Shown here piece by piece: positions 7,012 through 18,200 of a DNA stretch of 64,000 nucleotides. Numbering within the stretch: position 1 is the stretch's first letter; every line of letters starts with the position of its first letter. This DNA comes from Hydractinia symbiolongicarpus (lineage: Eukaryota > Cnidaria > Hydrozoa > Anthoathecata > Hydractiniidae). The DNA is taken from NCBI RefSeq assembly GCF_029227915.1, contig NC_079879.1, positions 31,936,501-32,000,500 of the forward strand, written 5' to 3'. Position numbers and translations under genes: made by a program. The notes beneath the pieces are model-generated. The model searched no databases. It saw only the letters and a program-made list of their open reading frames with translations, and had not been told where the DNA came from.

Positions 7012-10000
7012 GTATACAAAGAAAGTACCCAGGGAGTAAACTCATTTCCCGAACGATTTTTTAAATTATTTTTTCACCACTAAAACGCATAAGACTTGTA
7101 GTTTTCAAAAATGTTCTCATTCTTGATGAGACGCTTAATGAAAGAGGTTTAATCGCCTGCAAACGAAAACCAGAGATTTCCCCTAAATCCCGGGCTTGGC
7201 CGTGTAGTCGAATGTATACAAAGAAAGTACCCAGGGAGTAAATTCATTTCCCGAACGATTTTTTAATTTTTTTTTCACCACTAAAACGCATGAGACTTGT
7301 AGTTTTCAAAAATGTTTTCATTTTTGATGAGACGCTTAATGAAAGAGGTTTAATCGCCGGCAAACGAAAACCCGCGATTTACCGTAAATCCCGGACTTGG
7401 CCCGTATAGTCGAATGTATAAAAAGAAAGTACCCTGTGAGTAAACTCATTTCCAGAACGATTTTTTAAATTATTTTTTCACCACTAAAACGCATGAGACT
7501 TGTAGTTTTCAAAAATGTTTTCATTTTTGATGAGACGCTTAATGAAAGAGGTTTAATCGCCGGCAAACGAAAACCAGCGATTTCCCCTAAATCCCGGGCT
7601 TGGCCCGTGTAGTCGAATGTATACAAAGAAAGTACCCAGGGAGTAAACTCATTTCCCGAACGATTTTTTAAATTTTTTTTTCACCACTAAAACGCATGAG
7701 ACTTGTAGTTTTCAAAAATGTTTTCATTTTTGATGAGACGTTTAATGAAAGAGGTTTAATCGCCGGCAAACGAAAACCCGCGATTTCCCGTAAATCCCTG
7801 GCTTGGCCCGAATAGTCGAATGTATAAAAAAAGTGCCCTGTGAGTAAACTCATTTCCAGAACGATTTTTTAACATATTTTTTCACCACTAAAACGCATAA
7901 GACTTGTAGTTTTCAAAAATGTTTTCATTTTTGATGAGACGCTGAATAAAAGAAGTTTAATCGCCGGCAAACGAAAACCCGCGATTTCCCGAAAATCCCG
8001 GACTTGGCCCGTATAGTCGAATGTATAAAAAGAAAGTACCCTGTGAGTAAACTCATTTCCAGAACGATTTTTTAAATTATGTTTTCACCACTAAAACGCA
8101 TGAGACTTGTAGTTATCAAAAATGTTTTCATTTTTGATGAGACGCTTAATGAAAGAGGTTTAATCGCCGGCAAACGAAAACCAGCGATTTCCCCTAAATC
8201 CCGGGCTTGGCCCGTGTAGTCGAATGTATACAAAGAAAGTACCAGGGAGTAAACTCATTTCCCGAACGATTTTTTAAATTTTTTTTTCACCACTAAAACG
8301 CATGAGATTTGTAGTTTTTAAAAATGTTTTTATTTTTGATGAGACGTTTAATGAAAGAGGTTTAATCGCCGGCAAACGAAAACCCGCGATTTCCCGTAAA
8401 TCCCGGGCTTGGCCCGTATAGTCGAATGTATAAAAAAAGTGCCCTGTGAGTAAACTCATTTCCCGAACGATTTTTTAAATTATTTTTTCACCACTAAAAC
8501 GCATGAGACTTGTAGTTTTCAAAAATGTTTTCATTTTTGATGAGACGCTGAATAAAAGAAATTTAATCGCCGGCAAACGAAAACCAGCGATTTCCCCTAA
8601 ATCCCGGGCTTGGCCCGTGTAGTCGAATGTATACAAAGAAAGTACCCAGGAAGTAAACTCATTTCCCGAACGATTTTTTAAATTTTTTTTTCACCACTAA
8701 AACGCATGAGACTTGTAGTTTTCAAAAATTTTTTCATTTTTGATGAGACGCTTAATGAAAGATGTTTAATCGCCGGCAAACGAAAACCCGCGATTGCCCG
8801 TAAATCCCAAGCTTGGCCCGTATAGTCGAATGTATACAAAGAAAGTACCCAGGGAGTAAACTCATTTCCCGAACGATTTTTTAAATTATTTTTTCACCAC
8901 TAAAACGCATAAGACTTGTAGTTTTCAAAAATGTTCTCATTCTTGATGAGACGCTTAATGAAAGAGGTTTAATCGCCTGCAAACGAAAACCAGAGATTTC
9001 CCCTAAATCCCGGGCTTGGCCGTGTAGTCGAATGTATACAAAGAAAGTACCCAGGGAGTAAATTCATTTCCCGAACGATTTTTTAATTTTTTTTTCACCA
9101 CTAAAACGCATGAGACTTGTAGTTTTCAAAAATGTTTTCATTTTTGATGAGACGCTTAATGAAAGAGGTTTAATCGCCGGCAAACGAAAACCCGCGATTT
9201 ACCGTAAATCCCGGACTTGGCCCGTATAGTCGAATGTATAAAAAGAAAGTACCCTGTGAGTAAACTCATTTCCAGAACGATTTTTTAAATTATTTTTTCA
9301 CCACTAAAACGCATGAGACTTGTAGTTTTCAAAAATGTTTTCATTTTTGATGAGACGCTTAATGAAAGAGGTTTAATCGCCGGCAAACGAAAACCAGCGA
9401 TTTCCCCTAAATCCCGGGCTTGGCCCGTGTAGTCGAATGTATACAAAGAAAGTACCCAGGGAGTAAACTCATTTCCCGAACGATTTTTTAAATTTTTTTT
9501 TCACCACTAAAACGCATGAGACTTGTAGTTTTCAAAAATGTTTTCATTTTTGATGAGACGTTTAATGAAAGAGGTTTAATCGCCGGCAAACGAAAACCCG
9601 CGATTTCCCGTAAATCCCGGGCTTGGCCCGAATAGTCGAATGTATAAAAAAAGTGCCCTGTGAGTAAACTCATTTCCAGAACGATTTTTAACATATTTTT
9701 TCACCACTAAAACGCATAAGACTTGTAGTTTTCAAAAATGTTTTCATTTTTGATGAGACGCTGAATAAAAGAAGTTTAATCGCCGGCAAACAAAAACCCG
9801 CGATTTCCCGAAAATCCCGGACTTGGCCCGTATAGTCGAATGTATAAAAAGAAAGTACCCTGTGAGTAAACTCATTTCCAGAACGATTTTTTAAATTATT
9901 TTTTCACCACTAAAACGCATGAGACTTGTAGTTTTCAAAAATGTTTTCATTTTTGATGAGACGCTTAATGAAAGAGGTTTAATCGCCGGCAAACGAAAAC

Positions 10001-10280
10001 CAGCGATTTCCCCTAAATCCCGGGCTTGGCCCGTGTAGTCGAATGTATACAAAGAAAGTACCAGGGAGTAAACTCATTTCCCGAACGATTTTTTAAAAAT
10101 TTTTTTCACCACTAAAACGCATGAGATTTGTAGTTTTTAAAAATGTTTTTATTTTTGATGAGACGTTTAATAAAAGAGGTTTAATCGCCGGCAAACGAAA
10201 ACCCGCGATTTCCCGTAAATCCCGGGCTTGGCCCGTATAGTCGAATGTATAAAAAAAGTGCCCTGTGAGTAAACTCATTT
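7012..10280. repeat. Nine-monomer (about 1,820-bp) repeat inside the first block
   Basis: Sequence 7,012-8,461 reappears at 8,832-10,280 at a displacement of 1,819-1,820 bp, nine monomers. Shared rare markers are GCATAAGAC with GTTCTCATTCTTG (7,08x and 8,90x), CCTGCAAACG, CCAGAGATTTCC, TTTACCGTAAATC (7,38x and 9,20x), CCGAATAGTCG and TTTTTAACATATTTTTTC. The matching stretch covers about seven of the nine monomers. The remaining two (8,489 and 8,692) resemble monomers at 5,652 and 5,856 instead, so the pair was later edited. One copy near 9,687 has lost a T (GATTTTTAACATA). Confidence 0.8.
7682..7882. repeat. Zeta-type monomer (representative, 201 bp)
   Basis: Subfamily marked by GATGAGACGTTTAATG (T in place of C after GACG) and a tail TATAAAAAAAGTGCCCTG in which two bases of the usual AAAAAGAAAGTACC are missing. 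This copy also has CCGAATAGTCG, shared with zeta monomers at 9502, 14355, 17802, 19419, 22451 and 29569. Spacing between successive zeta monomers is 606, 1214, 605, 809, 1011, 809, 1012 and 606 bp in the first long block, that is 3, 6, 3, 4, 5, 4, 5 and 3 monomers. This makes it a convenient index for comparing the blocks. Confidence 0.8.
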
Positions 10281-13200
10281 CCAGAACGATTTTTTAAATA
10301 ATTTTTTCACCACTAAAACGCATAAGACTTGTAGTTTTCAAAAATGTTTTCATTTTTGATGAGACGCTGAATAAAAGAAGTTTAATCGCCGGAAAACGAA
10401 AACCCGCGATTTCCCGTAAATCCCGGACTCGGCCCGTATAGTCAAAAGTATACAAAGAAAGTACCCAGGGAGTAAACTCATTTCCCGAACGATTTTTTAA
10501 ATTATTTTTTCACCACTAAAACGCATGAGACTTGTAGTTTTCAAAAATGTTTTCATTTTTGATGAGACGCTGAATAAAAGAAGTTTAATCGCCGGCAAAC
10601 GAAAACCCGCGATTTCCTGAAAATCCCGGACTTGGCCCGTATAGTCGAATGTATAAAAAAAAGTACCCTGTGAGTAAACTCATTTCCAGAACGATTTTTT
10701 AAATTATTTTTTCACCACTAAAACGCATGAGACTTGTAGTTTTCAAAAATGTTTTCATTTTTGATGAGACGCTTAATGAAAGAGGTTTAATCGCCGGCAA
10801 ACGAAAACCAGCGATTTCCCCTAAATCCCGGGCTTGGCCCGTGTAGTCGAATGTATACAAAGAAAGTACCCAGGGAGTAAACTCATTTCCCGAACGATTT
10901 TTTAAATTTTTTTTTCACCACTAAAACGCATGAGATTCGTAGTTTTTAAAAATGTTTTCATTTTTGATGAGACGTTTAATGAAAGAGGTTTAATCGCCGG
11001 CAAACGAAAACCCGCGATTTCCCGTAAATCCCGGGCTTGGCCCGTATAGTCGAATGTATAAAAAAAGTGCCCTGTGAGTAAACTCATTTCCAGAACGATT
11101 TTTTAAATAATTTTTTCACCACTAAAACGCATAAGACTTGTAGTTTTCAAAAATGTTTTCATTTTTGATGAGACGCTGAATAAAAGAAGTTTAATCGCCG
11201 GAAAACGAAAACCCGCGATTTCCCGTAAATCCCGGACTCGGCCCGTATAGTCAAAAGTATACAAAAAAGTACCCAGGGAGTAAACTCATTTCCCGAACGA
11301 TTTTTTAAATTATTTTTTCACCACTAAAACGCATGAGACTTGTAGTTTTTAAAAATGTTTTCATTTTTGATGAGACGCTTAATAAAAGAGGTTTAATCGC
11401 CGGCAAACGAAAACCAGCGATTTCCCCTAAATCCCGGGCTTGGCCCGTGTAGTCGAATGTATACAAAGAAAGTACCCAGGGAGTAAACGCATTTCCCGAA
11501 CGATTTTTTAAATTTTTTTTTCACCACTAAAACGCATGAGACTTGTAGTTTTCAAAAATGTTTTCATTTTTGATGAGACGCTGAATAAAAGAAGTTTAAT
11601 CGCCGGCAAACAAAAACCCGCGATTTCCCGAAAATCCCGGACTTGGCCCGTATAGTCGAATGTATAAAAAGAAAGTACCCTGTGAGTAAACTCATTTCCA
11701 GAACGATTTTTTAAATTATTTTTTCACCACTAAAACGCATGAGACTTGTAGTTTTCAAAAATGTTTTCATTTTTGATGAGACGCTTAATGAAAGAGGTTT
11801 AATCGCCGGCAAACGAAAACCAGCGATTTCCCCTAAATCCCGGGCTTGGCCCGTGTAGTCGAATGTATACAAAGAAAGTACCAGGGAGTAAACTCATTTC
11901 CCGAACGATTTTTTAAAAATTTTTTTCACCACTAAAACGCATGAGATTTGTAGTTTTTAAAAATGTTTTTATTTTTGATGAGACGTTTAATAAAAGAGGT
12001 TTAATCGCCGGCAAACGAAAACCCGCGATTTCCCGTAAATCCCGGGCTTGGCCCGTATAGTCGAATGTATAAAAAAAGTGCCCTGTGAGTAAACTCATTT
12101 CCAGAACGATTTTTTAAATAATTTTTTCACCACTAAAACGCATAAGACTTGTAGTTTTCAAAAATGTTTTCATTTTTGATGAGACGCTGAATAAAAGAAG
12201 TTTAATCGCCGGAAAACGAAAACCCGCGATTTCCCGTAAATCCCGGACTCGGCCCGTATAGTCAAAAGTATACAAAGAAAGTACCCAGGGAGTAAACTCA
12301 TTTCCCGAACGATTTTTTAAATTATTTTTTCACCACTAAAACGCATGAGACTTGTAGTTTTCAAAAATGTTTTCATTTTTGATGAGACGCTGAATAAAAG
12401 AAGTTTAATCGCCGGCAAACGAAAACCCGCGATTTCCTGAAAATCCCGGACTTGGCCCGTATAGTCGAATGTATAAAAAAAAGTACCCTGTGAGTAAACT
12501 CATTTCCAGAACGATTTTTTAAATTATTTTTTCACCACTAAAACGCATGAGACTTGTAGTTTTCAAAAATGTTTTCATTTTTGATGAGACGCTTAATGAA
12601 AGAGGTTTAATCGCCGGCAAACGAAAACCAGCGATTTCCCCTAAATCCCGGGCTTGGCCCGTGTAGTCGAATGTATACAAAGAAAGTACCCAGGGAGTAA
12701 ACTCATTTCCCGAACGATTTTTTAAATTTTTTTTTCACCACTAAAACGCATGAGATTCGTAGTTTTTAAAAATGTTTTCATTTTTGATGAGACGTTTAAT
12801 GAAAGAGGTTTAATCGCCGGCAAACGAAAACCCGCGATTTCCCGTAAATCCCGGGCTTGGCCCGTATAGTCGAATGTATAAAAAAAGTGCCCTGTGAGTA
12901 AACTCATTTCCAGAACGATTTTTTAAATAATTTTTTCACCACTAAAACGCATAAGACTTGTAGTTTTCAAAAATGTTTTCATTTTTGATGAGACGCTGAA
13001 TAAAAGAAGTTTAATCGCCGGAAAACGAAAACCCGCGATTTCCCGTAAATCCCGGACTCGGCCCGTATAGTCAAAAGTATACAAAAAAGTACCCAGGGAG
13101 TAAACTCATTTCCCGAACGATTTTTTAAATTATTTTTTCACCACTAAAACGCATGAGACTTGTAGTTTTTAAAAATGTTTTCATTTTTGATGAGACGCTT

Positions 13201-13379
13201 AATAAAAGAGGTTTAATCGCCGGCAAACGAAAACCAGCGATTTCCCCTAAATCCCGGGCTTGGCCCGTGTAGTCGAATGTATACAAAGAAAGTACCCAGG
13301 GAGTAAACGCATTTCCCGAACGATTTTTTAAATTTTTTTTTCACCACTAAAACGCATGAGACTTGTAGTTTTCAAAAAT
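9740..13379. repeat. 1,820-bp tandem duplication, two copies
   Basis: Two tandem copies, about 9,740-11,559 and 11,560-13,379. Markers recurring at exactly 1,820 bp include TTCCTGAAAATC (10,615 and 12,435), GCCGGAAAACG, GTTTAATAAAAGAGG in a zeta monomer (10,16x and 11,98x) and CATTTTAAAAATTTTTTTCACC-like junctions at 10,09x and 11,91x. The boundary can be read directly: base 11,538 matches the downstream copy (G, as at 13,358) and not the upstream one (A at 9,718), whereas from 11,581 the sequence matches the upstream copy (CTGAATAAAAG as at 9,761; 13,401 has TTTAATGAAAG). The second long block has only one copy. Confidence 0.88.
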
Positions 13380-15286
13380 GTTTTCATTTTTGATGAGACG
13401 TTTAATGAAAGAGGTTTAATCGCCGGCAAACGAAAACCCGCGATTTCCCGAAAATCCCGGACTTGGCCCGTATAGTCGAATGTATAAAAAGAAAGTACCC
13501 TGTGAGTAAACTCATTTCCAGAACGATTTTTTAAATTATTTTTTCACCACTAAAACGCATGAGACTTGTAGTTTTCAAAAATGTTTTCATTTTTGATGAG
13601 ACGCTTAATGAAAGAGGTTTAATCGCCGGCAAACGAAAACCAGCGATTTCCCCTAAATCCCGGGCTTGGCCCGTGTAGTCGAATGTATACAAAGAAAGTA
13701 CCCAGGGAGTAAACTCATTTCCCGAACGATTTTTTAAATTTTTTTTTCACCACTAAAACGCATGAGATCTGTAGTTTTTAAAAATGTTTTCATTTTTGAT
13801 GAGACGTTTAATGAAAGAGGTTTAATCGCCGGCAAACGAAAACCCGCGATTTCCCGTAAATCCCGGGCTTGGCCCGTATAGTCGAATGTATAAAAAAAGT
13901 GCCCTGTGAGTAAACTCATTTCCAGAACGATTTTTTAAATAATTTTTTCACCACTAAAACGCATAAGACTTGTAGTTTTCAAAAATGTTTTCATTTTTGA
14001 TGAGACGCTGAATAAAAGAAGTTTAATCGCCGGAAAACGAAAACCCGCGATTTCCCGTAAATCCCGGACTCGGCCCGTATAGTCAAAAGTATACAAAAAA
14101 GTACCCAGGGAGTAAACTCATTTCCCGAACGATTTTTTAAATTATTTTTTCACCACTAAAACGCATGAGACTTGTAGTTTTTAAAAATGTTTTCATTTTT
14201 GATGAGACGCTTAATAAAAGAGGTTTAATCGCCGGCAAACGAAAACCAGCGATTTCCCCTAAATCCCGGGCTTGGCCCGTGTAGTCGAATGTATACAAAG
14301 AAAGTACCCAGGGAGTAAACGCATTTCCCGAACGATTTTTTAAATTTTTTTTTCACCACTAAAACGCATGAGACTTGTAGTTTTCAAAAATGTTTTCATT
14401 TTTGATGAGACGTTTAATGAAAGAGGTTTAATCGCCGGCAAACGAAAACCCGCGATTTCCCGTAAATCCCGGGCTTGGCCCGAATAGTCGAATGTATAAA
14501 AAAAGTGCCCTGTGAGTAAACTCATTTCCAGAACGATTTTTTAAATTATTTTTTCACCACTAAAACGCATAAGACTTGTAGTTTTCAAAAATGTTTTCAT
14601 TTTTGATGAGACGCTGAATAAAAGAAGTTTAATCGCCGGCAAACGAAAACCCGCGATTTCCCGAAAATCCCGGACTTGGCCCGTATAGTCGAATGTATAC
14701 AAAAAATGTACCCTGTGAGTAAACTCCTTTCCAGAACGATTTTTTAAATTATTTTTTCACCACTAAAACGCATGAGACTTGCAGTTTTCAAACTTGTTTT
14801 CATTTTTGATGAGACGCTGAATAAAAGAAGTTTAATCGCCGCCAAACGAAAACCCGCGATTTCCCGTAAATCCCGGGCTTGGCCCGTATAGTCAAAAGTA
14901 TACAAAGAAAGTACCCAGGGAGTAAACTCATTTCCCGAACGATTTTTTAAATTATTTTTTCACCACTAAAACGCATGAGACTTGCAGTTTTCAAACTTCT
15001 TTTCATTTTTGATGAGACGCTGAATAAAAGAAGTTTAATCGCCGCCAAACGAAAACCCGCGATTTCCCGTAAATCCCGGGCTTGGCCCGTATAGTCAAAA
15101 GTATACAAAGAAGGTATCCAGGGAGTAAACTCATTTCCCGAACGATTTTTTATATTATTTTTTCACCACTAAAACGCATGAGACTTGTAGTTTTCAAAAA
15201 TGTTTTCATTTTTGATGGGACGCTGAATAAAAGAAGTTTAATCGCCGGCAAACGAAATCCCGCGATTTCCCGTAAATCCCGGACTC

Positions 15287-18200
15287 GGCCCGTATAGTCA
15301 AAAGTATACAAAGAAAGTACCCAGGGAGTAAACCCATTTCCCAAACGATTTTTTAAATTATTTTTTCACCACTAAAACGCATGAGACTTGTAGTTTTCAA
15401 AAATATTTTCATTTTTGATGAGACGCTTAATGAAAGAGGTTTAATCGCCGGCAAACGAAAACCAGCGATTTCCCCTAAATCCCGGGCTTGGCCCGTGTAG
15501 TCGAATGTATACAAAGAAAGTACCCAGGGAGTAAACTCATTTCCCGAACGATTTTTTAAATTTTTTATTCACCACTAAAACGCATGAGACTTGTAGTTTT
15601 CAAAAATGTTTTCATTTTTGATGAGACGCTTAATGAAAGAGGTTTAATCGCCGGCAAACGAAAACCCGCGATTTCCCGTAAATCCCGGGCTTGGCCGGTA
15701 TAGTCGAATGTATACAAAGAAAGTACCCTGTGAGTAAACTCATTTCCAAAACGATTTTTTAAATTATTTTTTCACCACTAAAACGCATGAGACTTGTAGT
15801 TTTCAAAAATGTTTTCATTTTTGATGAGACGCTGAATAAAAGAAATTTAATCGCCGGCAAACGAAAACCAGCGATTTCCCCTAAATCCCGGGCTTGGCCC
15901 GTGTAGTCGAATGTATACAAAGAAAGTACCCAGGAAGTAAACTCATTTCCCGAACGATTTTTTAAATTTTTTTTTCACCACTAAAACGCATGAGACTTGT
16001 AGTTTTCAAAAATGTTTTCATTTTTGATGAGACGCTTAATGAAAGATGTTTAATCGCCGGCAAACGAAAACCCGCGATTGCCCGTAAATCCCAAACTTGG
16101 CCCGTATAGTCGAATGTATAAAAAGAAAGTACCCTGTGAGTAAACTCATTTCCAGAACGATTTTTTAAATTATTTTTTCACCACTAAAACGCATGAGACT
16201 TGTAGTTTTCAAAAATGTTTTCATTTTTGATGAGACGCTTAATGAAAGAGGTTTAATCGCCGGCAAACGAAAACCAGCGATTTCCCCTAAATCCCGGGCT
16301 TGGCCCGTGTAGTCGAATATATACAAAGAAAGTATCCAGGGAGTAAACTCATTTCCCGAACGATTTTTTAAATTTTTTTTTCACCACTAAAACGCATGAG
16401 ACTTGTAGTTTTCAAAAATGTTTTCATTTTTGATGAGACGCCTAATGAAAGAGGTTTAATCGCCGGCAAACGAAAAACCGCGATTTCCCGTAAATCCCGG
16501 GCTTGGCCCGTATAGTCGAATGTATACAAAGAAAGTACCCAAGGAGTAAATTCATTTCCCGAACGATTTTTTAAATTTTTTTTTCACCACTAAAACGCAT
16601 GAGATTTGTAGTTTTCAAAAATGTTTTCATTTTTGATGAGACGCTTAATGAAAGAGGTTTAATCGCCGGCAAACGAAAACCCGCGATTTCCCGTAAATCC
16701 CGGGCTTGGCCCGTATAGTCGAATGTATAAAAATAAAAGTACCCTGTGAGTAAACTCATTTCCAGAACGATTTTTTAAATTACTTTTTCACCACTAAAAC
16801 GCATTAGACTTGTAGTTTTCAAAAATGTTTTCATTTTTGATGAGACGCTGAATAAAAGAAGTTTAATCGCCGGCAAACGAAAACCCGCGATTTCCCGAAA
16901 ATCCCGGGCTTGGCCCGTTTAGTCAAAAGCATACAAAGAAAGTACCCAGGGAGTAAACTCATTTCCCGAACGATTTTTTACATTATTTTTTCACCACTAA
17001 AGCGCATGAGACTTGTAGTTTTCAAAAATGTTTTCATTTTTGATGGGACGCTGAATAAAAGAAGTTTAATCGCCGGCAAACGAAATCCTGCGATTTCCCG
17101 TAAATCCCGGACTCGGCCCGTATAGTCAAAAGTATACAAAGAAAGTACCCAGGGAGTAAACTCATTTCCCGAACGATTTTTTAAATTATTTTTTCACCAC
17201 TAAAACGCATAAGACTTGTAGTTTTCAAAAATGTTCTCATTCTTGATGAGACGCTTAATGAAAGAGGTTTAATCGCCTGCAAACGAAAACCAGAGATTTC
17301 CCCTAAATCCCGGGCTTGGCCGTGTAGTCGAATGTATACAAAGAAAGTACCCAGGGAGTAAATTCATTTCCCGAACGATTTTTTAATTTTTTTTTCACCA
17401 CTAAAACGCATGAGACTTGTAGTTTTCAAAAATGTTTTCATTTTTGATGAGACGCTTAATGAAAGAGGTTTAATCGCCGGCAAACGAAAACCCGCGATTT
17501 ACCGTAAATCCCGGACTTGGCCCGTATAGTCGAATGTATAAAAAGAAAGTACCCTGTGAGTAAACTCATTTCCAGAACGATTTTTTAAATTATTTTTTCA
17601 CCACTAAAACGCATGAGACTTGTAGTTTTCAAAAATGTTTTCATTTTTGATGAGACGCTTAATGAAAGAGGTTTAATCGCCGGCAAACGAAAACCAGCGA
17701 TTTCCCCTAAATCCCGGGCTTGGCCCGTGTAGTCGAATGTATACAAAGAAAGTACCCAGGGAGTAAACTCATTTCCCGAACGATTTTTTAAATTTTTTTT
17801 TCACCACTAAAACGCATGAGACTTGTAGTTTTCAAAAATGTTTTCATTTTTGATGAGACGTTTAATGAAAGAGGTTTAATCGCCGGCAAACGAAAACCCG
17901 CGATTTCCCGTAAATCCCTGGCTTGGCCCGAATAGTCGAATGTATAAAAAAAGTGCCTTGTGAGTAAACTCATTTCCAGAACGATTTTTTAACATATTTT
18001 TTCACCACTAAAACGCATAAGACTTGTAGTTTTCAAAAATGTTTTCATTTTTGATGAGACGCTGAATAAAAGAAGTTTAATCGCCGGCAAACGAAAACCC
18101 GCGATTTCCCGAAAATCCCGGACTTGGCCCGTATAGTCGAATGTATAAAAAGAAAGTACCCTGTGAGTAAACTCATTTCCAGAACGATTTTTTAAATTAT

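Larger units (their letters stand above)
5167..14773. repeat. Long duplicated block, first copy (about 9.6 kb)
   Basis: From 5,167 the sequence matches 15,287 onward almost base for base at a displacement of 10,120 bp. Rare shared variants include GTGTAGTCGAATATATAC (6,19x and 16,31x), CTAAAGCGCATG (6,87x and 16,99x) and the C in GTTCTCATTCTTG (7,11x and 17,23x). The displacement falls to 9,917 after about 19,340 and to 8,097 after the extra 1,820-bp unit. The last matching base is 14,773 (partner 22,870). Interior monomers are alpha, epsilon and zeta with a few beta and delta. Differences by eye are isolated substitutions, for example GTGCCCTG near 7,836 against GTGCCTTG near 17,956. Confidence 0.9.

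Noticed and set aside
7668-7853. Recurrent minus-strand open frames of 61-62 residues starting MSLLTG, with a basic, serine-rich sequence
   Set aside because: Same reason: they are antisense readings of the same monomer, and stop codons enter through ordinary subfamily variants. No promoter, splice signal or family similarity was seen.
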